Assembly: GCF_014851395.1 (NCBI RefSeq)
Contig: NW_024044348.1
Coordinates: 25,290,676 to 25,354,675 of the forward strand
From: Micropterus salmoides
Lineage: Eukaryota > Chordata > Actinopteri > Centrarchiformes > Centrarchidae
Direction: 5' to 3'
DNA: 64,000 bases
Each line of letters opens with the position of its first letter. Within the stretch, counting starts at the first letter, position 1. The notes beneath the pieces are model-generated. The model was given only the letters and a program-made list of their open reading frames with translations, searched no databases and was not told where the DNA came from. Shown here piece after piece: positions 63,223-64,000 of the stretch. Both the position numbers and the translations under genes were made by a program.

Positions 63223-64000
63223 GAGGCACACCATACTGTATAAACCTGTTTTCAATTATCTGCTTGAAGGACAGAGGGAGGGCAAACAGACAATGTTAGA
63301 TTTGTTTTCTCCTGCGAGAGAGACAGCGAGAGTGAGAGAGATACCTATCCCCTCCTCCACCACCACCACTAAAAAAACCCCAAAAGTAAAGAATTTTTCC
63401 TGATTTAACTTTACAGTTTCTGACAGTTATAAGGTAACGTAACGGCAAATGTGACACAGTTCAGTGTGTTACAAAAGGACGTGGGTTTCTGTGTTTCACT
63501 GCTGTCTGACTTCATCTATTGGTTTGAAGCTTGGACCTTCAGTTTATGCCCACCGGCATCTAGGTCAGTAAATCAGACTGACTTACCAGGTTTACCAGTT
63601 TCCATATCCACTGCTGTACCATTAACAACTATAGTCTATTATGATGTGTTTAATACTACTCACATTTTGCTGTCTTTGTACTTGTACTATTAAACAAATT
63701 ATAATTATGTCCCCCTGTATACATATTATATTGTATATATAGAAAGAATGACAATGCATTTTTGAACCTTGAACCCTTCACCCTTTCTATGTGTGTGTGA
63801 CAGCCAGTCTAAGTTGGTGTCAAATGGGGCAAACTTCAAGGGATGGATTTTTGCCTAATCACAAAAACTTTGTTAATCAAGAATTTAACAAGAAATTAAT
63901 TAATATACTTTTGAAAATGTTTGTCATGCCTTCATCAGCTCACTGATCCCAGCCATTGTAGCAACCTGGGATATTCCCACTCCGTCCATCAGTCTGCCTT
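62967..64000. other. Right end of window, no gene recognised
   Basis: (CA)n at 63180-63212 and ordinary AT-rich sequence. Neither strand shows a kif26b exon. Confidence 0.45.

Noticed and set aside
42984..64000. Search for the 5' kif26b exons
   Set aside because: I found no minus-strand segment resembling the N-terminal Cys-rich region or the segment that precedes ISQMVTEA, so no exon is claimed here.

Overview
This window is vertebrate, almost certainly teleost fish, genomic DNA. It carries a minus-strand kinesin gene with many short GT-AG exons, abundant (CA)n/(GT)n microsatellites, three Tc1-like transposons with complete transposase frames, a Penelope-like relic, tRNA-derived SINEs and an R2/R4-like LINE. 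No bacterial-type gene, CRISPR array or rRNA is present.

Host gene. From 42983 down to 1407, on the minus strand, lie 22 exons of kif26b (kinesin family member 26B). I rebuilt them from splice sites, and the phases agree at every junction. Together they give about 5.34 kb of CDS (about 1,781 codons): the end of the N-terminal region, the whole degenerate motor domain, the long disordered central region and the start of the C-terminal region. The first exons (beyond 64000 or not recognised) and the last exons (before position 1) are missing. Introns vary from under 100 bp in the central region to about 15 kb (21121-36300). The sequence from 42984 to 64000 is most simply read as one large 5' intron.

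Mobile DNA, left to right. 1-1020: Penelope-like relic with a GIY-YIG endonuclease remnant and a hammerhead-like 3' tail. 1093-1275: end fragment of a Tc1-like element. 15936-16696: TTAA-flanked MITE. 22396-22970: MITE-like repeat. 25184-26821: complete Tc1-like element with near-identical 217-bp inverted repeats. 29742-31240: second Tc1-like element with an intact transposase but without its right tip. 32110-32300: SINE. 57351-60583: RLE-type LINE, interrupted by a solo LTR and a SINE and joined at its 3' end to a third Tc1-like element (60584-62192).

Most unusual region. 44464-55171 (10.7 kb) has the layout of a large foldback-like element. It has 15-bp terminal inverted repeats, paired subterminal AAGAGGGGAC sites near each end, and two arms of tandem repeats whose units are homologous but in opposite orientation. 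The central 5.6 kb holds no transposase I can recognise. (GT)n tracts lie outside both ends. I know of no named element that matches it.
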